In this document: piece by piece, positions 11,588 through 25,900 of the stretch
Layout of the letters: each line of letters begins with the position of its first letter
Numbering within the stretch: the first letter of the stretch is position 1
NCBI GenBank assembly: GCA_030248135.1
Contig: JASANC010005762.1
Location: 62,001 to 126,000 of the forward strand
DNA length: 64,000 nucleotides
Direction of reading: 5' to 3'
Origin: Theristus sp. LFF4_11
Taxonomy: Eukaryota > Nematoda > Chromadorea > Monhysterida > Xyalidae
The notes under the pieces: generated by a model
Database searches by the model: none
Told to the model about the DNA's origin: nothing
Seen by the model: only the letters and a program-made list of their open reading frames with translations
Position numbers and translations under genes: made by a program

Positions 11588-12066
11588 CATAGTTGTTCCA
11601 GAGCCGAGGGGTTGGGGGGGGGCCGATATAGATAGCTGGAGCAAATTTTCTAGATAGATAGATAGCTGGAAAATTTTGGGGGGGGCCGCGGGGGGGGGCA
11701 TGTGACTTTGGTGGGGGGGCCGGTCAAAATTTTGAAATTTGATAGATAGATAGCTAAAACGCTAAAAAGCTACAAAAACAGCAAAATAATGCTAAAAATA
11801 CACTAAAAATCAAGTATAAACGCGTATTTTACCTAAAATTAGCGAAATTTTCAAGAATTACGAGCAAAAATGGTCAATTTTGGTCAAAAATTGACTCATT
11901 TTATGTCTTCGAAGACAAAAATTTTCAGATAGATAGCTGGCTGAGAATTTTTTAAAGATAGATAATAGCTGAGCCGAAAAAACCTGTTTGATAGAGATAG
12001 ATTCGAAAATTTTTTGGGGGGGGGCCGGCGGCCGGCCCCCCCAGGCCCCCCCCTAGAACAACTATG
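11588..12066. mobile_element. hAT-type MITE (CATAGTTGTTC ends), copy 1
   Basis: Left end CATAGTTGTTCCAG, right end CTAGAACAACTATG, with exact 8-bp target duplications GACGGAAG at 11580-11587 and 12067-12074. Interior has G and C tracts plus repeated AGATAGATAGCTGG. No transposase frame, so non-autonomous. It ends 40 bp before the presumed citron start codon. Confidence 0.9.
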
Positions 12067-12105
12067 GACGGAAGTCCCACCAATCTAAAGTTTCCAACCA
12101 AAATT

Positions 12106-15100
12106 ATGGCTGACGCGCTCGCCGCAAAGGCGTCGACGTCGCGCGATACGCACACGGAAAACAACGAAAAAATGAACAGCAACACAACAATGAAACGGGT
12201 TCGTCTTTTTCGCCACTCTGTGTTCCTCCACCTCCACATTTTGACTTTTTCACTCACAGTCACACGGACACACCGCATTTCACGTTTTTGGTTGATTGAT
12301 TGATACAGATTAAAAAGCTGAATTTACAGTACACAGCAATCGCACCACTTGTGCTTCTGTATGTGCTCAGCCAAAGCACAACTGATTGTCACAAATTGCT
12401 TGCAGAAAGTCGAAATCACTGTATCGGAAGACACACAAACGGAAACGTCAACCACTGTCATGCTACAAGGGCAACTGCCGCTGAAGGCTTGTTTTGTTCT
12501 TTTTTTCTATTTCACAGCACTCATCACAATTTGGCTGGTGCGTCAGCTTGACTTGATTTTGTTGGTTGAGGTTTGGTCGTGCTGTTGTGCGAAAATGCGA
12601 TCGGTTTTTTTTATTTTTTCATTTGTTTCAGTACCGACTTTCCGGTTTTAAAAAGTAAACCAAAATCCAAACATGAGACAGTAAAAATCGTGAAAAAATA
12701 AATCAAAGAATCAAAGTTTTTGAACTTTAAGGAAACAAACGACAACACACTGGGCCGACGAGTGTCGAGACGTGCGAGTGAACTGTCATCGGCGTTGTCG
12801 CTGAAAGACAAACAACGTCTCCAATGCGATATTGATTTATTGCGGTTCGTATTTCATTTGGCTTCACCATGATCTCCGTACAACAAGGCAGTGAACCATT
12901 CGTTTAGTAGCGGTCTCGATATCGCCGAATTTCATCAGCTTCAAGTCATGACGACCGTTTTCCGTTTGAACAAATCGTCATTTTTTGAATTGGTGGCTTC
13001 CGTTTTCGCCCTCATCTCATGCCCACCACCGGTTCAAAGAAACTCTGGACCAAAAGCAAAATCCGGTCGTTTGGTGGCGTTGAAAATGAGCAGCCGAGCG
13101 TCCCATGATTCAATCAGTGCTCTTCCCACTATTACGTTTGATATTTGAATGTCCTGTTGGTATACGCATTATCACTGATGTTGGTTGTTTGTCAGTGCGA
13201 TTTACCACAGTTGCTTGGTGTTACAATTTAGTGGAAACATTCCAATGCCGCTCGGACATTTTCTTCAGCCAATCCTCGAGTTTATGAGTGAAAACCCGTC
13301 CCTCGACTGTTCCGTTCTCACATGAAACCGACAGCTTTCCATTCCAGCGAAGAGCTGCAGGAAGCGCAGGCGCGCTGTCAGGTGCTCCGTCAGCAGGCAG
13401 ACACGGAGCGGACGAAATGCGCGAATTTACTGACGGACGCCCGGCGACGCGAGACACAAGTGCGCGAGGCGTGCGCGCAAATCACGGAGTGCAAACGGCA
13501 GCTGATGACGGTTGGTGCGCTGGATGGTGATTGGGGACATTTGAATTGGGCGCTGCTGATTGGCTGTGCAGATTTTAGGGGACTATGTAGTATCCACTTA
13601 CGGCACGTGATACAGCACAAACAAACTTGCACGCGCACACATGCGATATTGCAGAAGTCCGTACATGAGCGTGTGCGTGCTGCAACGCAATACTGTGTTT
13701 AAACAGAATGTACAATTAATTTCGGATCAATCACAAGCTGAAAGTCTGAATTCAAAGCGGTGACACTGTTTAACCAAACACAATCATTGTCAGGAAATTT
13801 TCACCCTGAACAGGCGAAACGCGATTTGGACGCCGAGAAAGCGAGATCGGAACGTTTGTTGCGAGAGCGTCAGGAGCTACAGATTCAATCCGAGGCCACG
13901 ATCTATTCGTTGGAAACGAAATTGTCGCAGGTGAAAATTGCGGAAATCTCTCTTTTGTAGTTATGCATTGTAGCAGTGTCCTTTTGTTGTTGTCGACCTC
14001 ATTTTCATGATGTTTTTCTGTGCGTGTGCGCGCGCGCGTTTACTGCAAACAAGACGGCCTAATTGAATGATTGTCGATTAATCACTCTGATTGGTGGTTT
14101 GTCGGAGGGAAGCAGAGCAAACCTGGGTTAGAATGGTAGAAAAGTAGCATCTTATAGAATCGTTTTCAAAAAAAAAAATTAAAAATCGCAAAAGTATGTT
14201 AACCACTGAAGCATATTGCCTTGATCAGCGGCCAATTCCAAGAATTGAGCAAAATCTTATTGATCAACTGAATGCCGCTATTGAATTACCACCAGAACAC
14301 ACTAATATAGTTGCGAAACCGAAAGTCCAACGATTTTCCGCCGCAGTAAATGGCAGCAAATCAGTTCTGTATTGCATTAGCGGCGTTCGCGAGAGTCCGC
14401 CACAAAATTGGAATGTTAGTGGAAAGTTCATGGTGATACAAATCAGCTGATTGATGGCTTAGTTGACTAGCTGGATTTCAATCAGGGTCTGTTGATTGGC
14501 TGTAATGTGTTTTTTTGAGGACCTTGCACTTCGTTTGTAACAGAGTAACGCTTATGGTGGCGCGCATGCTGTAAAAATATCGAATGCGTGTTGTGCCTGT
14601 GTGTTTGTGAGTGTGGCTTATGTCAGATCAGGCGACATAAGCTGCGTTGAAAAAACTAATAATCTTGATCTCATCATTATTCTCATATTTTTTCAGCGCA
14701 AACAGCAAAACGCCACCGTGGAACATGAACTGCGCGAGCTACAGGAGCGACACGACGCGGAGACGCGAGAGTTGCAGTTGAAGTTGCACGAGAATGAAGA
14801 AACACTCCGGAAGCAGCTGCAAGAGGCGCGCGCTGACGCCGCGGCGCGCTCTTTGGAGGTGCGGTTTGGGAAAAAAACGAAATGAATGGTTTCTGCCATG
14901 CATTTGAATCGTTTTGACGAAAGCTGTGACGTGAGAGCGTTGAGTTGAGTAACGTGTTTTTCTGTGACGAAACCTCATGGTATTTCCAATCTGAATCATT
15001 CGTATTATGAGCGAACGATATTGATTGTTGTGAACCGTGGTGACAGTGAGTGGAACAAATTTTTTGCAGGTTGCTGTCAATTGCGTGATTTCTTCACTGA

Positions 15101-18100
15101 CAGCTTGTAGAAAATTTCAAAAGATTTCGGGCACTTCACCTTCAGAACTTCGTTGCCAGAAGCCGTGAATTGTTTCTTCACAGTGGTGTTGTTTATCAAT
15201 AAGCAGTACAAAACGCTGCTGGGAAGCAAAGTTCTACAGTGGCGGCAACGAACAACGACAGTATACAAGAGAACAACAGCAAACACAACAACGTGTACAA
15301 TCGCTCCGTGCATTCTAATTCGATTCAAACCCTGATTGGTTGCATCATGAACTGAATTGGCAATACACAGCTTTTTTGCTCGTTTCAGATAAAACGCCTC
15401 CGCGACGAACTGCACGTGGTCGCTGCAAACACAACGACCAGCACCAGTGACACCGAGACATTGGCGAAGGCGAAATCAATCCTAGACCAAGTGCGTCATC
15501 TGGTCGATCGACCGCATCCGCAGAGTCCCGTCGAAATTGATGCGGTACTGGTGAGTTTTTTGTTTTTTTTCGCGGAACTGGTTGGACTTTGGAGAATTTT
15601 AGGTGTATAGTTGAGTTGTTGATTGTTGGATTGAGCACAAAAGTGAGACTACCAGAAAACAGTTCTGATAATCGAAACTTGGCAAGCTGATTTGGATTCA
15701 TCGTGCGGTGTGTTGGTATTTCACGAGCTTATAATTGATCAAATAAAAAGAGTCTGTCAGCTGTTGTGGTTTCACGTTTTTACCACATAGCTGGAGCGTG
15801 TGGGGATACTCGAATTTGACTCCTATTTTTTCCGTCGTTCTTTATTAGAAATTGCGAGAAGAAGTCGGCTCACTACGATCGGCAAAAGAATTTCTGGAAC
15901 GAGATTTGAAACGCGCTGAGATCGCCGAGCAGACGTTGAGTAGGGTAAGCGAGGGCGATTTTTAAACGTTGTTATTGCAGTGATTCCATTGGATTTGCTT
16001 CATTCTCATTGGTTGCACCATTCCTTTATCAATGCTCATTCGTTTTACGACGCGAAACCTGCAGGTTGTAGGAGTAGGTGACTTCTAAAACAGTAAGAAC
16101 ACAAGGTATTATCTTTCGTTTGGTTCTGCGACACAATGCGCGCAAGCAGTTTCATGCCTGACGCGGCAATTCAAAATGGGTGGAATGAAGTGACCCGAGT
16201 CCCTAAGATAGGCTGAGTCACTTGGACCGTCTTCAATTCTTCCACCAACAATGAAACTGATTTTCTTTTCACGTCTACAAACTCATGGAGTCGCAATACA
16301 ATAAGAAAAGACAATAATGAGCCCGCTCGATCATAGTCAACCATGACGACGAATGAACGGTGATTTTAGGCGATGTTTTTCAGCCAGGACTCGCACAGAA
16401 AAGCGTACAGGGCGCCCATCGAGTTTTCTCTGTCACCAAGTGCGTACACATCCCCACGGCGGGGCTCAATCCCTCGAACGCACAGACTGTAGTCTAACGC
16501 GCAACCACCCAGGTCACGAGCAGTGACAACGAATTAGGGTGATAATGTGCACGTTAACGAGTTCACGCCTTTCCAGGAGTTGACGCGTGCGCAGGACGCT
16601 GAGAGCAACCTGAAGGGCGAAGTTGAGCGGCTGAAAAAGAGCATGGGCGATCGCGAAGAAGAAGCCGATGCTTCGCACAAGTGAATTTTTCTGGGTTTCT
16701 TTCTGATGTGTTAAATGATAATTTAGTTTTTAGTGTAGTTCTTGTCTTCAAACGCAGTTCAGTATTTAGCCCGTGAGTTGTTGCTTTTGGGAAAATCAGT
16801 CAACAAGTACACTGTTGGTCTATTCGCAAAACTCAACCAATCGTTTTTTTCAGTCGAGCACGTTGATTGCTTGCATCATGTTGATGCAGCCCCAGCCACT
16901 GTCAACCAGTTCAATTCCATTCGTGTGTTGATAGTGGCTCATGATATTGCAGATATTTGGCCGAAGAGAATTCCAAGATCAAACAGCAAAAGGCAGAACT
17001 GCGAGTTCGTTTAGTCGATCTGGAACGAGAACATCAGAGACTCAAGCAGAAAGTCAATGATGCGCAGGTGGGAAACTTTGAAACTGTGGAATGTTTGAAT
17101 GAATTGTGACATGCGGAATAGATTCTTAACGAATGTCAATTTTTGAAGATTTCACACCAGGGTTTTTTCTCGTCAAAATTTTTTCGCGTCAATTGACGCA
17201 AACGGTCGAAAATTTTTGCGTCAGCCCAAATATTTTTGCGTCAATATGACACCAGTCTAAATCGAACGAATAACGTTAACGAAACACATTTCGGCATCTT
17301 CAATCAATAAAAGCAGCGTTTTCAACATCTGTGGTCAAATAACAAGCGATTTTGGCACTTGATGGGACTCTTGGTTCAATACTTCAATGAAACTATATCA
17401 AATTGTAACTTCCTCGCGCAGCGAAAATTTTTTGAAAACAGGTTGTGACAACAACGAATTTTGACATTTACGCTTTTTAGACGTCATTCAATGTTTCTAG
17501 CCTATTCAGATGTAAAAAAACACAGACGATTAGAAACGGAGCGAACATAAACTTTTTTTCGGATAAGAGTTTAGTGGACGTATGAACCTTGCCACGCTCA
17601 AAACAACAAATTGTTGTAACATCGAACCGTTGTCAACAAAATACTCAACAATTCTGAAAAGCGAGCCATGAATCAGCTGACCATGCCATCCATTTTATTT
17701 GCATGATCGATATTGTCAGACAAATTGTAATGTGTACGTGGCCTGCTCTGCGCCGAAGGCGCGGAAAATTTTGAATCTGTGCATAAATAACTCAAAATAA
17801 GCCTTATGACGTCCCCAAAGTTTGTTTGCGTCAGCTGACGCAAACGACCGATTTTTTTTGCGTCAGCCCAAAATATTTTTTGTCATTGACGCAGGATTTT
17901 GCGTCAAAAAAACCCTGTTTCACACATATCACACCCACACCCGATCTGTTTTTATCTTACACACACAGGCGCAAGCAACAGCAGAGCTGCAGCAAAAATT
18001 CGACGAAGCAACGATGAAGATGGAGCAGCTTTCGAAAGACATGCAAGAGCGAGACGTGGAGTGCACAGATTTGAGGGAGAAGCTGAGGAAAACAAAGACA

Positions 18101-21100
18101 GCACTGACTGAGACGAATCGAAAGAATGAGGATCTAACCAGACAGGTTTGGAGAATGGTATATTTTGCGGTGATTGGTTGGTTTGAAAGTTGAAGAAGTG
18201 CGTGCGAAATTTATGGCAACCTTCATTGTTTATCCACTGTGGTCGGTCACTGTAACGGCCACGGTTTGTATCAATCGTGCTGATTGGTTGGATTTTTTAA
18301 AATTGAGCTGCTGATTCTGGTTGGGTGCGTATACTGCCTCAACACAACCTTACGCAGCTAGGTCTATTTTTTCTTAACAATTCTCTGGTTCTAGTTGACC
18401 TCGCTAATTGTAAACATTGACAAACATTAAATTTAGATTCTTCTACTCAATTATAAGTTTCTTTTTATGTCAGGTAGCCACATTAGAAAGCGACACAAAA
18501 GCGGACGCCCGAAAAGTCGAAATGTGCAAGAAGGAGCACAGCGCCCAAGTGCAGAAACTTGTCAAGGTTCGGATTGAAAACTGTTTGTGTAATTCACCTC
18601 TTTAATGAAAGTATTCAAATTGTGATCACGTTTCGTTTTGCTGAAACGTTTGCGAATAAGCAACGCTGTGTTCGTTATTTTGTTCTTGAGGTTTTTTTGC
18701 AGCGCGATTTATCACAGTTGTTTGGTGTTCAATTTATTTGGTGACTTTTTCAGTGTAATCATTTTTGTTTTTGAGCCGAACATTTCGCTGTAACAGTTTT
18801 GTTTTGTCAAATGACACAGGAGAAAGAGGCTCTGGTGAAGGCGTGCGAAGAGCTGGACCTGCAATGTGAGCAGTTATCGGAGCTGAAGAAACGCCATCAG
18901 AATCTTGCAGAACAGGTTAGTTCAGTTTTTGTTTTCTAATCCCACAAAGTCACTGAGTGATTGCATTTGAGTGACAATTTGTTCAAGTGACTGAATTATG
19001 TGTGAAGTCTGGTAGTCTGGTATGTGCTCAGGTAGTCTGATCTAGCAAATACTCTGTTCATATTCAGTACAAACAAGAAGTCGAGGCGTGCCGTCAGGAG
19101 TTGGTGATTGCGAAATCCGAAGGCAATCGATATCAACAAAAGTACGAAAATCTGACCGCCGAAAACAAGCGCCTCGAAACGAAGAACCAGTACATGCAGG
19201 TGTGGTGCAGTCGTATGCTACATTTGTCATATGCAATTATCTGATTGGTCAGTGGTGGTGCAGACGTGACGCATGCAGTCTGTGCAATCGTTGCTGTGGG
19301 GGCGGAGTCTGTTATGCACGGAACGCATGCGTAACGTGGTCGCCAGCCAATCAGCTAATTGCGTATGATTGTTGTCAAAATGGAGAGCAGTTGCGGATGA
19401 GTAAAACGAGTGGAATGATTGTGTTGTCTGACAATTCCACCATGTTCACAAGTCTTGAGAAATTCGCAAATCAACCAAGTTGTATCATGGTTGCCTGCAT
19501 TTCGGCCTGGCCAACATGAAAGCTTTATGACATAAGTTGAAAGCGGCCGAATTACCGTGATTGTCACATTCACACATGCATAGCGCAAAATGTGACACCA
19601 CAAGGTGTTTTTCCAATAATAAATTGTTGTTATTATTTGCGTGCAGCATTTTGTAGAACAAAGGGGAAACTATATTAGCTGTTCGTTGTTTGTCTGACTG
19701 GTAATAACGAAACAGTGAATCATTCAACCAAAACACACCAGGAGGAGCTGACAGCGACGCATCGCGACTACAAGGACGAGATCTCGCTACTGGCGCAGCA
19801 GGTGGCCGAATTCAAGCAGAAAGCTGCTTCAACCACGACGACGACCGCTCTTAAGGAGAATCAACCAACGAAACAGATCGATCATCAGGCGTCGCAGGTG
19901 AGTTTTTTCGGGACGATATTTTTTCAATTCGATAAAAAGGTGATGTCATCAGAAGAAAAATCGTTTTCCGTGTTTATGGTGCTAACAATTTTGTTTCACA
20001 TCACGTCACAAAATCGCATTCTATGTTTGTAATTTTGCTATATTTCATTCTCAGCTCACGAAACTGGAGTCGGACAAACGCAATTTAGAGACGGAGCTCG
20101 CCTCGTTGCGTCGCCAGTTGGAGGAAAGCAAAAGCGAGACGACGAAACTGGCTGCTGATGTGCGTTCGCTGAATTGCAGAATTGCTGAGTTTGTGTTGAT
20201 CCTGCTGATAAGCAGAAAATCAGCTGTGATTGGTTGTTGTTGTTGTTGTTGTTCATTGCTCCCAATTGGCAATTGCTGTTGCACCAATTTGGCGTCAGGC
20301 TAGGCGTCTGCGACATTTTTTTCGACTACCTCAGAAAAGCGAACACTCGCTCGGACCACTGCGGTCCAGCGCAGATTGGTTGTTCCAGTGTGTTGCATCC
20401 AATCAGCGCGTCAACATCAACCAATCGTTTTCTTTCTAGTTCCACTGTGTGTTTCTTCGCTATTTAATTGGTTACATCGTTTGCTTGGTGGTTTGTGGAC
20501 ATTTTGGAACGTTTTACACCACGCAGGTACCAAAACTACACGCGCAATTGGAGGCGCTACGAGCGAACGAGTCTCGCGCGACGTTGGCATTAAAGGAGAC
20601 ACTCGAGAAAGCGGAACGTTACAAACGCGAGCGAGACGAGGTGTCTGCGACGGTCGGCGAGATCGAGGCGAAACTGCGCGAAATGAAGGTTCGCAATGGT
20701 GGATTCAGTAGAGTGAATGAAAACATGCAAGACAACAGGGAAGCTGCATTTGTTAGCTCTTAGCTGCATTCAGGTGAAACCGGAGCATACATTATCCATA
20801 ACGTGATTTTGGTAATCGACGTTCCGGTTTCGCCCAGCTTCGCGTGACCGCTTTTAGAGAAACGCTGTTTGTTATAAAACAGTTCAGGTTAAAGTTAAAA
20901 AAAGGTTCTCGTGAGAAAAAAATGAATTCGTGTCTTGTGGCTAACGTTGAAAGGGGATTTTATCATCTGCGTTATTTCAGACACTCGAAAAAGAGTTGAT
21001 TCGTTTGCGAGCAGAGCGAACCGAACTGCAACAGCAGTTGAGCGACACGCAGGATGATCTGAGGAATATGAAGGTATAGTCGCAAATCTGAAGACTGTGC

Positions 21101-22826
21101 ACTTATGCGTTCCGCATAATACGTGACATCAGACTGATTGACATGGTCTACAAAGTGCATGGTCCTCTCGGAGTAACCTTATCGCAAAATAAACTGCACT
21201 TCACATATTACCAATTTTGTACAATTTTGGATTTTACAGAGCTATTTTTTGCTTTCCACGTTCGCTTCTCCCGCTTGCGCTTCATAGAATCCACCAGCCA
21301 GTGCCGCGAAAAATCATTTGGAAGCTTGCAAAAAGCAGACCAGGCCATCTGCCTAAAAACCATGCTGTTGTGGAAACGTGTTCTCTCCTGCACACTTCAC
21401 ACGATCGTAATCGAATAAATCATCCGTGTTCTCTGCATTTCGACTGGATCTGATGGCAGCAGCGGATAGGATGTGGCCTCCGTCCGTGTGGCCCCTCTCG
21501 AACCACATTAGTATCAATCGAAACACCCCCACCAACAACACCACAGGCGTACAACTACGAGCAAACTCGCCGCAACGAGGAGACGCTGGCGCAACAACAG
21601 AAACTGATCGACTATCTGCACGCGCAGGTGCAGGCGCACGCACAGTCGAGCAGCACCAAGAATCTGCTCGGTGTCACCATTGATCGTGTCATTAAGAGGA
21701 ACGTCAGTCCGACGAGGAGTGTGTGCGCCAGCGGTGCTTCGGTTAGCTGAGTTGGCTTTCTGTGCGCTGATTGGCTGCGATTTTGAAATGGGCTGCGCTG
21801 ATTGGCAAGTCGTCGGGTGTCGGTATTGGGCGGCCAATCGGTGGTTTTGCTTTGAGTTTTGTTGCTATTTGTCGTTTGTTGTCCGCTTTTCCTGCGCTGC
21901 GCAGCTTGCTGTTAACGAAATTCAGATCTTGATCCATTCCCGTTCGTGTTTTTCGAGTTCAACAGTCGGCATTTGGCATCAAATGAAGCGATTTTACAGG
22001 AGGCGCTGACGGCGCATGAACGCCGAAAAATGGCCGACTTGGAGCAACGCGTGCACACGCTGACGCGGCAGTTGGACGATGCGCGGTACTCGCGTGAGTT
22101 TGCGCGAAGTTGTGGCGCAATTTGTTGCTTTGGTGGTTTTTGTTATTCTTGGTGAGACCTGACCTGACCTGGTGATGTTGAACTGATTGTGACGAAATTG
22201 ACACTCAAATTGCAATACAAAACATCTGTAATTCATCATATGCAGTAATTGCACGCTGGTTCGCTGTATCTTTGGTTCAGAACCCGTCAGCCATCAAAAT
22301 TCAATGGCTTCTGCATTCAATCCACGAAAATTACAAGACAGAAGGGTTTTGCCGTGAGAACGATCTACCACAGATACGACGACATAGTCGCTTCGGCTTT
22401 TGGCAATTTTGAACTGCCACATCGAGCATGATAAAAATCCATTAGCCCATCGTTGCGTATTGCGTTGTTGTTGTTGTTTGTTGCCGTGCTGCTGCTGTTG
22501 CGTATTGCGTCGCAGAGCCAAGGAAAAAAAACGAAATTTACATATCCACAAGCATTTTTATGTGTCACAGATACCCGTTCCACCAGCAGCAGCACGATCG
22601 CGTCTGAGACGACAGCCGAGTGCAGTTCGGTCGCTGGGGCAAAATCCGAGACGGCATTGGCCACCGTGCAGCATCAGGCGCGTCAGCCGCTCGCAAACCC
22701 AACGACTGCTGCTGCCGGCTACACGACGCCACGGATGTCGAGGCGGGACGTGGTGAGTTTTGCTTGGATCGGGGAATTGTTGTTGTTGTGTGGATGGTGA
22801 TTCGTTGGGTGTAGGACGGGACTGGC

Positions 22827-22921
<95 letters not shown>

Positions 22922-25900
22922 CCGCATGTTGAAATTATTGTTTCTTTAGCCACATGTCGAAATCGACGTAACACACTTTATTCCACACAGACTACCCGCA
23001 CTGGCGCGGAGGAATCACATTATTAGTAGTCAAGCTAAGCAGGAAGCCGAAAGACACTCCAAAAAACTCTGAAACCAACTCTTTTCATAACAAACAGAAC
23101 GCAACTGTTTTGTGCAGACGCCCGCCTCGCCAGCACCGACCACCCGATCGACGGTCTCGACGCGCTCGACCGCGAGCAGCCAAACAGGCACCATGCGGCA
23201 CAACATTCCGCACAAATGGAAGCGAAACATCGTGCTGAGACCGATGAAGTGCAGCGTCTGCCTCGATGGACTGTCGTTCGCGACCTACGCGCTCAGATGC
23301 ACTGGTACGGTGGTGGTGATTAGGGTTTTGGGTGCAATTGGTGAATCGAAGGGGGTTGGCTTTTAGTGGAACAAGTTGGTAAGCAGATAGGTGGAGCAGG
23401 CCTTCAGTGCTTTATTGTTGGAACAGCCGTCCCGTCTCACGCCATCCGCTTCCAGAATTCCAGAAGGCAGCAAGCGCAAACCGATGAATATTCGGTGAAT
23501 CGCAAATACTCGGCTTATGTGAATCGTGTCGCAGCTTGATGCTGCAAACAATCCGAATTGAATCAGAATCGGAGAAAGTCTCAGTGCCTGTATTGTATTC
23601 ACCTGCGAATCTGTCAAACAGTCACAAGAATCTTGGTGAACATTATGACCATCAAGTACCCTTTAAAAGCGTCAAACCCAACCGAAACTCGTCTGCACAA
23701 TCGCACAGAATGCCAAGTGGTCGTGCACCGGTCGAACTGCGCCGAGGCGATGCTGAACACGTGCGGCCTGCCGCTGCTGTACACGGACTACTATCTGGAG
23801 CAGCAGAAACGCATGCAGGCGATCCAGCACGCCACCGAGGGCGAGCACGCCTATAAGGAGCAGAAACGACTCAGTCTCCATGACACGCCGAGCTCCGAAG
23901 GACGCATGAGCGGATGGGTGAAGTTGTGGAGGTCGGCGGATGTTGCGCTGGGGGGGGGTTTTGAGAGTTTGGCTTGGTGGAAAGTGTGGAATGAATTTTC
24001 TGTCACTTTGTTAAACTTTGAACTTTGATTGGCCGAATAGCACTGACTCAAATAACTGCACTGTCGGGTTTGGAGCTTGATTGGCTTGTCACGTTCTGTA
24101 TGTATAGTGGATTTGGCTGTTCGTGTCAACTGGGTATTTCGATTGACCTAACTGATGTCAAATAGAATCGACGAAAAATCAATGATTTATAAGAAACGTT
24201 TCAACCAAATCACAATAAGCTGAACCATATCGTGGAATCGTCAGTTGTTGTGGTGCCCATTTTAACGAAAGGTAGCTCAAGTAACTCAAAAATGTGTTAA
24301 CGCAAAATAAGCAAAACTGAATGACTTTCGTTTTTTATTTCAGAAGCGACGAGCCGGAATACGAGCAGTGGCGTGACGCGTGGGCGTCGATGTGCGATCG
24401 ACAGTTGCAGTTCTACCATGAGGATGCGTCAAATGACCCGAACAAACAGGCGTTCCAAGTTCGCAATTTCGTTTTTTTAACTTCTTAATGCTCAGCTAGA
24501 TCAATTTTTTCTGTTGTAATAGCTTTATTGCTTTTTTCAAGTTTTTTACTCATGAACTCCAGGTAAATAAAGGTGTCACAATGGTAAAATATCAAAAGGT
24601 TTTCCTGTTTGTTTGTGTTTCCTTTTCACAGAAGTGGTTCTCTTCCGTTTCAGCGCATCGATTTGTCCAACCAAGAATGGCGCATCCGTTTCCAGCAGAA
24701 GGCTGATGATGCCGCTAGTCTTCAACCGGCTGACGTACCGTATTTGGTCGAGATTAAGATTTTGCCCGATAAGTGTGTGGAAGTGGACGTTTAGAGCTGT
24801 TCAATTTTTCAGGACTTGAAACTTGAACATATTGGCAAAATTTGCAAATAATTACGTATTACTTGTATGATAGTTATGGTTCTTTGCATTTCGGCCTTGC
24901 CAACTCAACGTCTGATCGGAAACTTTTGTAATTTCAATTTTGTGGGACACCCACAAAGAAATTAGATATTACTAATACTATTATCATTTTTTTAAGTTCT
25001 GCGACTGAATGCGTGTGCAGACGTGGAAAGAAAACTAGTTTCAATCTTTATGCAGAAATTGAAAGTCGCCTAACTGACTCGGCCCTATGTAGGGGACTTG
25101 GACCACTTTACTGATTTTGAATTCCTGCGTCATCCATGAAACTGTTTACCCATCTATGGGCGCATTGAGTAGCGGGACCAAAATAAAAGATCATGGTACA
25201 AGTGAAACAGGCTATCGATTAGTTTCAGTGGCACCCCGCCGTATCGCCTGTATCTGATGGCGCCGACACTGCAGGCGAAACAACGCTGGGTGAACGCGTT
25301 CCAAGTGGCGACCACGCGGAAACAGTTCGCGAGACGTGTCTCGTCCGTGGTGAAGGTGTGCGAACTTTTGTTTTTCTTTAGTTTGGCTAACAATTTGGTA
25401 AAGATCTTTTTTGTTGACTGGTCTGCTTGAGATCTAAAGTTCTGGCTGGACAGTTCCTGGAGGTTGCTTTGTACAACAATTTCTGTCGCAATTTTGCTCG
25501 TGAACATTCCAGCGAACAAAAGACGACGTCTTTCTGCATCTCGCGGCGCCGCACAATCTATTGATTCATTCGTGCACCATTCTGAACGATGACGTGAGTG
25601 TTGACCCGGTTACAAGCCGGTTTTTCATCCAGTTCAGCATGTCCAAATGCATGCATGATGTTGGCCAACGTTACTCAATGGTTAACTCTCGTTTCCAAGT
25701 GTTTCACTTTCTGTTTTTTTCTGAGATATGAAATATAAAAACTGCTTTTTCAAAAAATACATAATAATAAACATGGCATTTTTGAAAATGATGCGTCAAT
25801 TTACACTTTTTTACAGGTGCTGATCATCGGCTCCGAGGAGGGTCTGTTTTTCACGAGTGCTCTGAAGCCGACCATTCCGTACCGAGTTTCGGGAGTGGAT

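Noticed and set aside
14196..14450. 84-codon frame in a citron intron
   Set aside because: No fit to flanking splice phases and no coiled-coil pattern matching the neighbouring exons.
22558..22974. Poly-His, poly-Asn and poly-Ile open frames
   Set aside because: Produced by the (GTT)n(GAT)n microsatellite in a citron intron.
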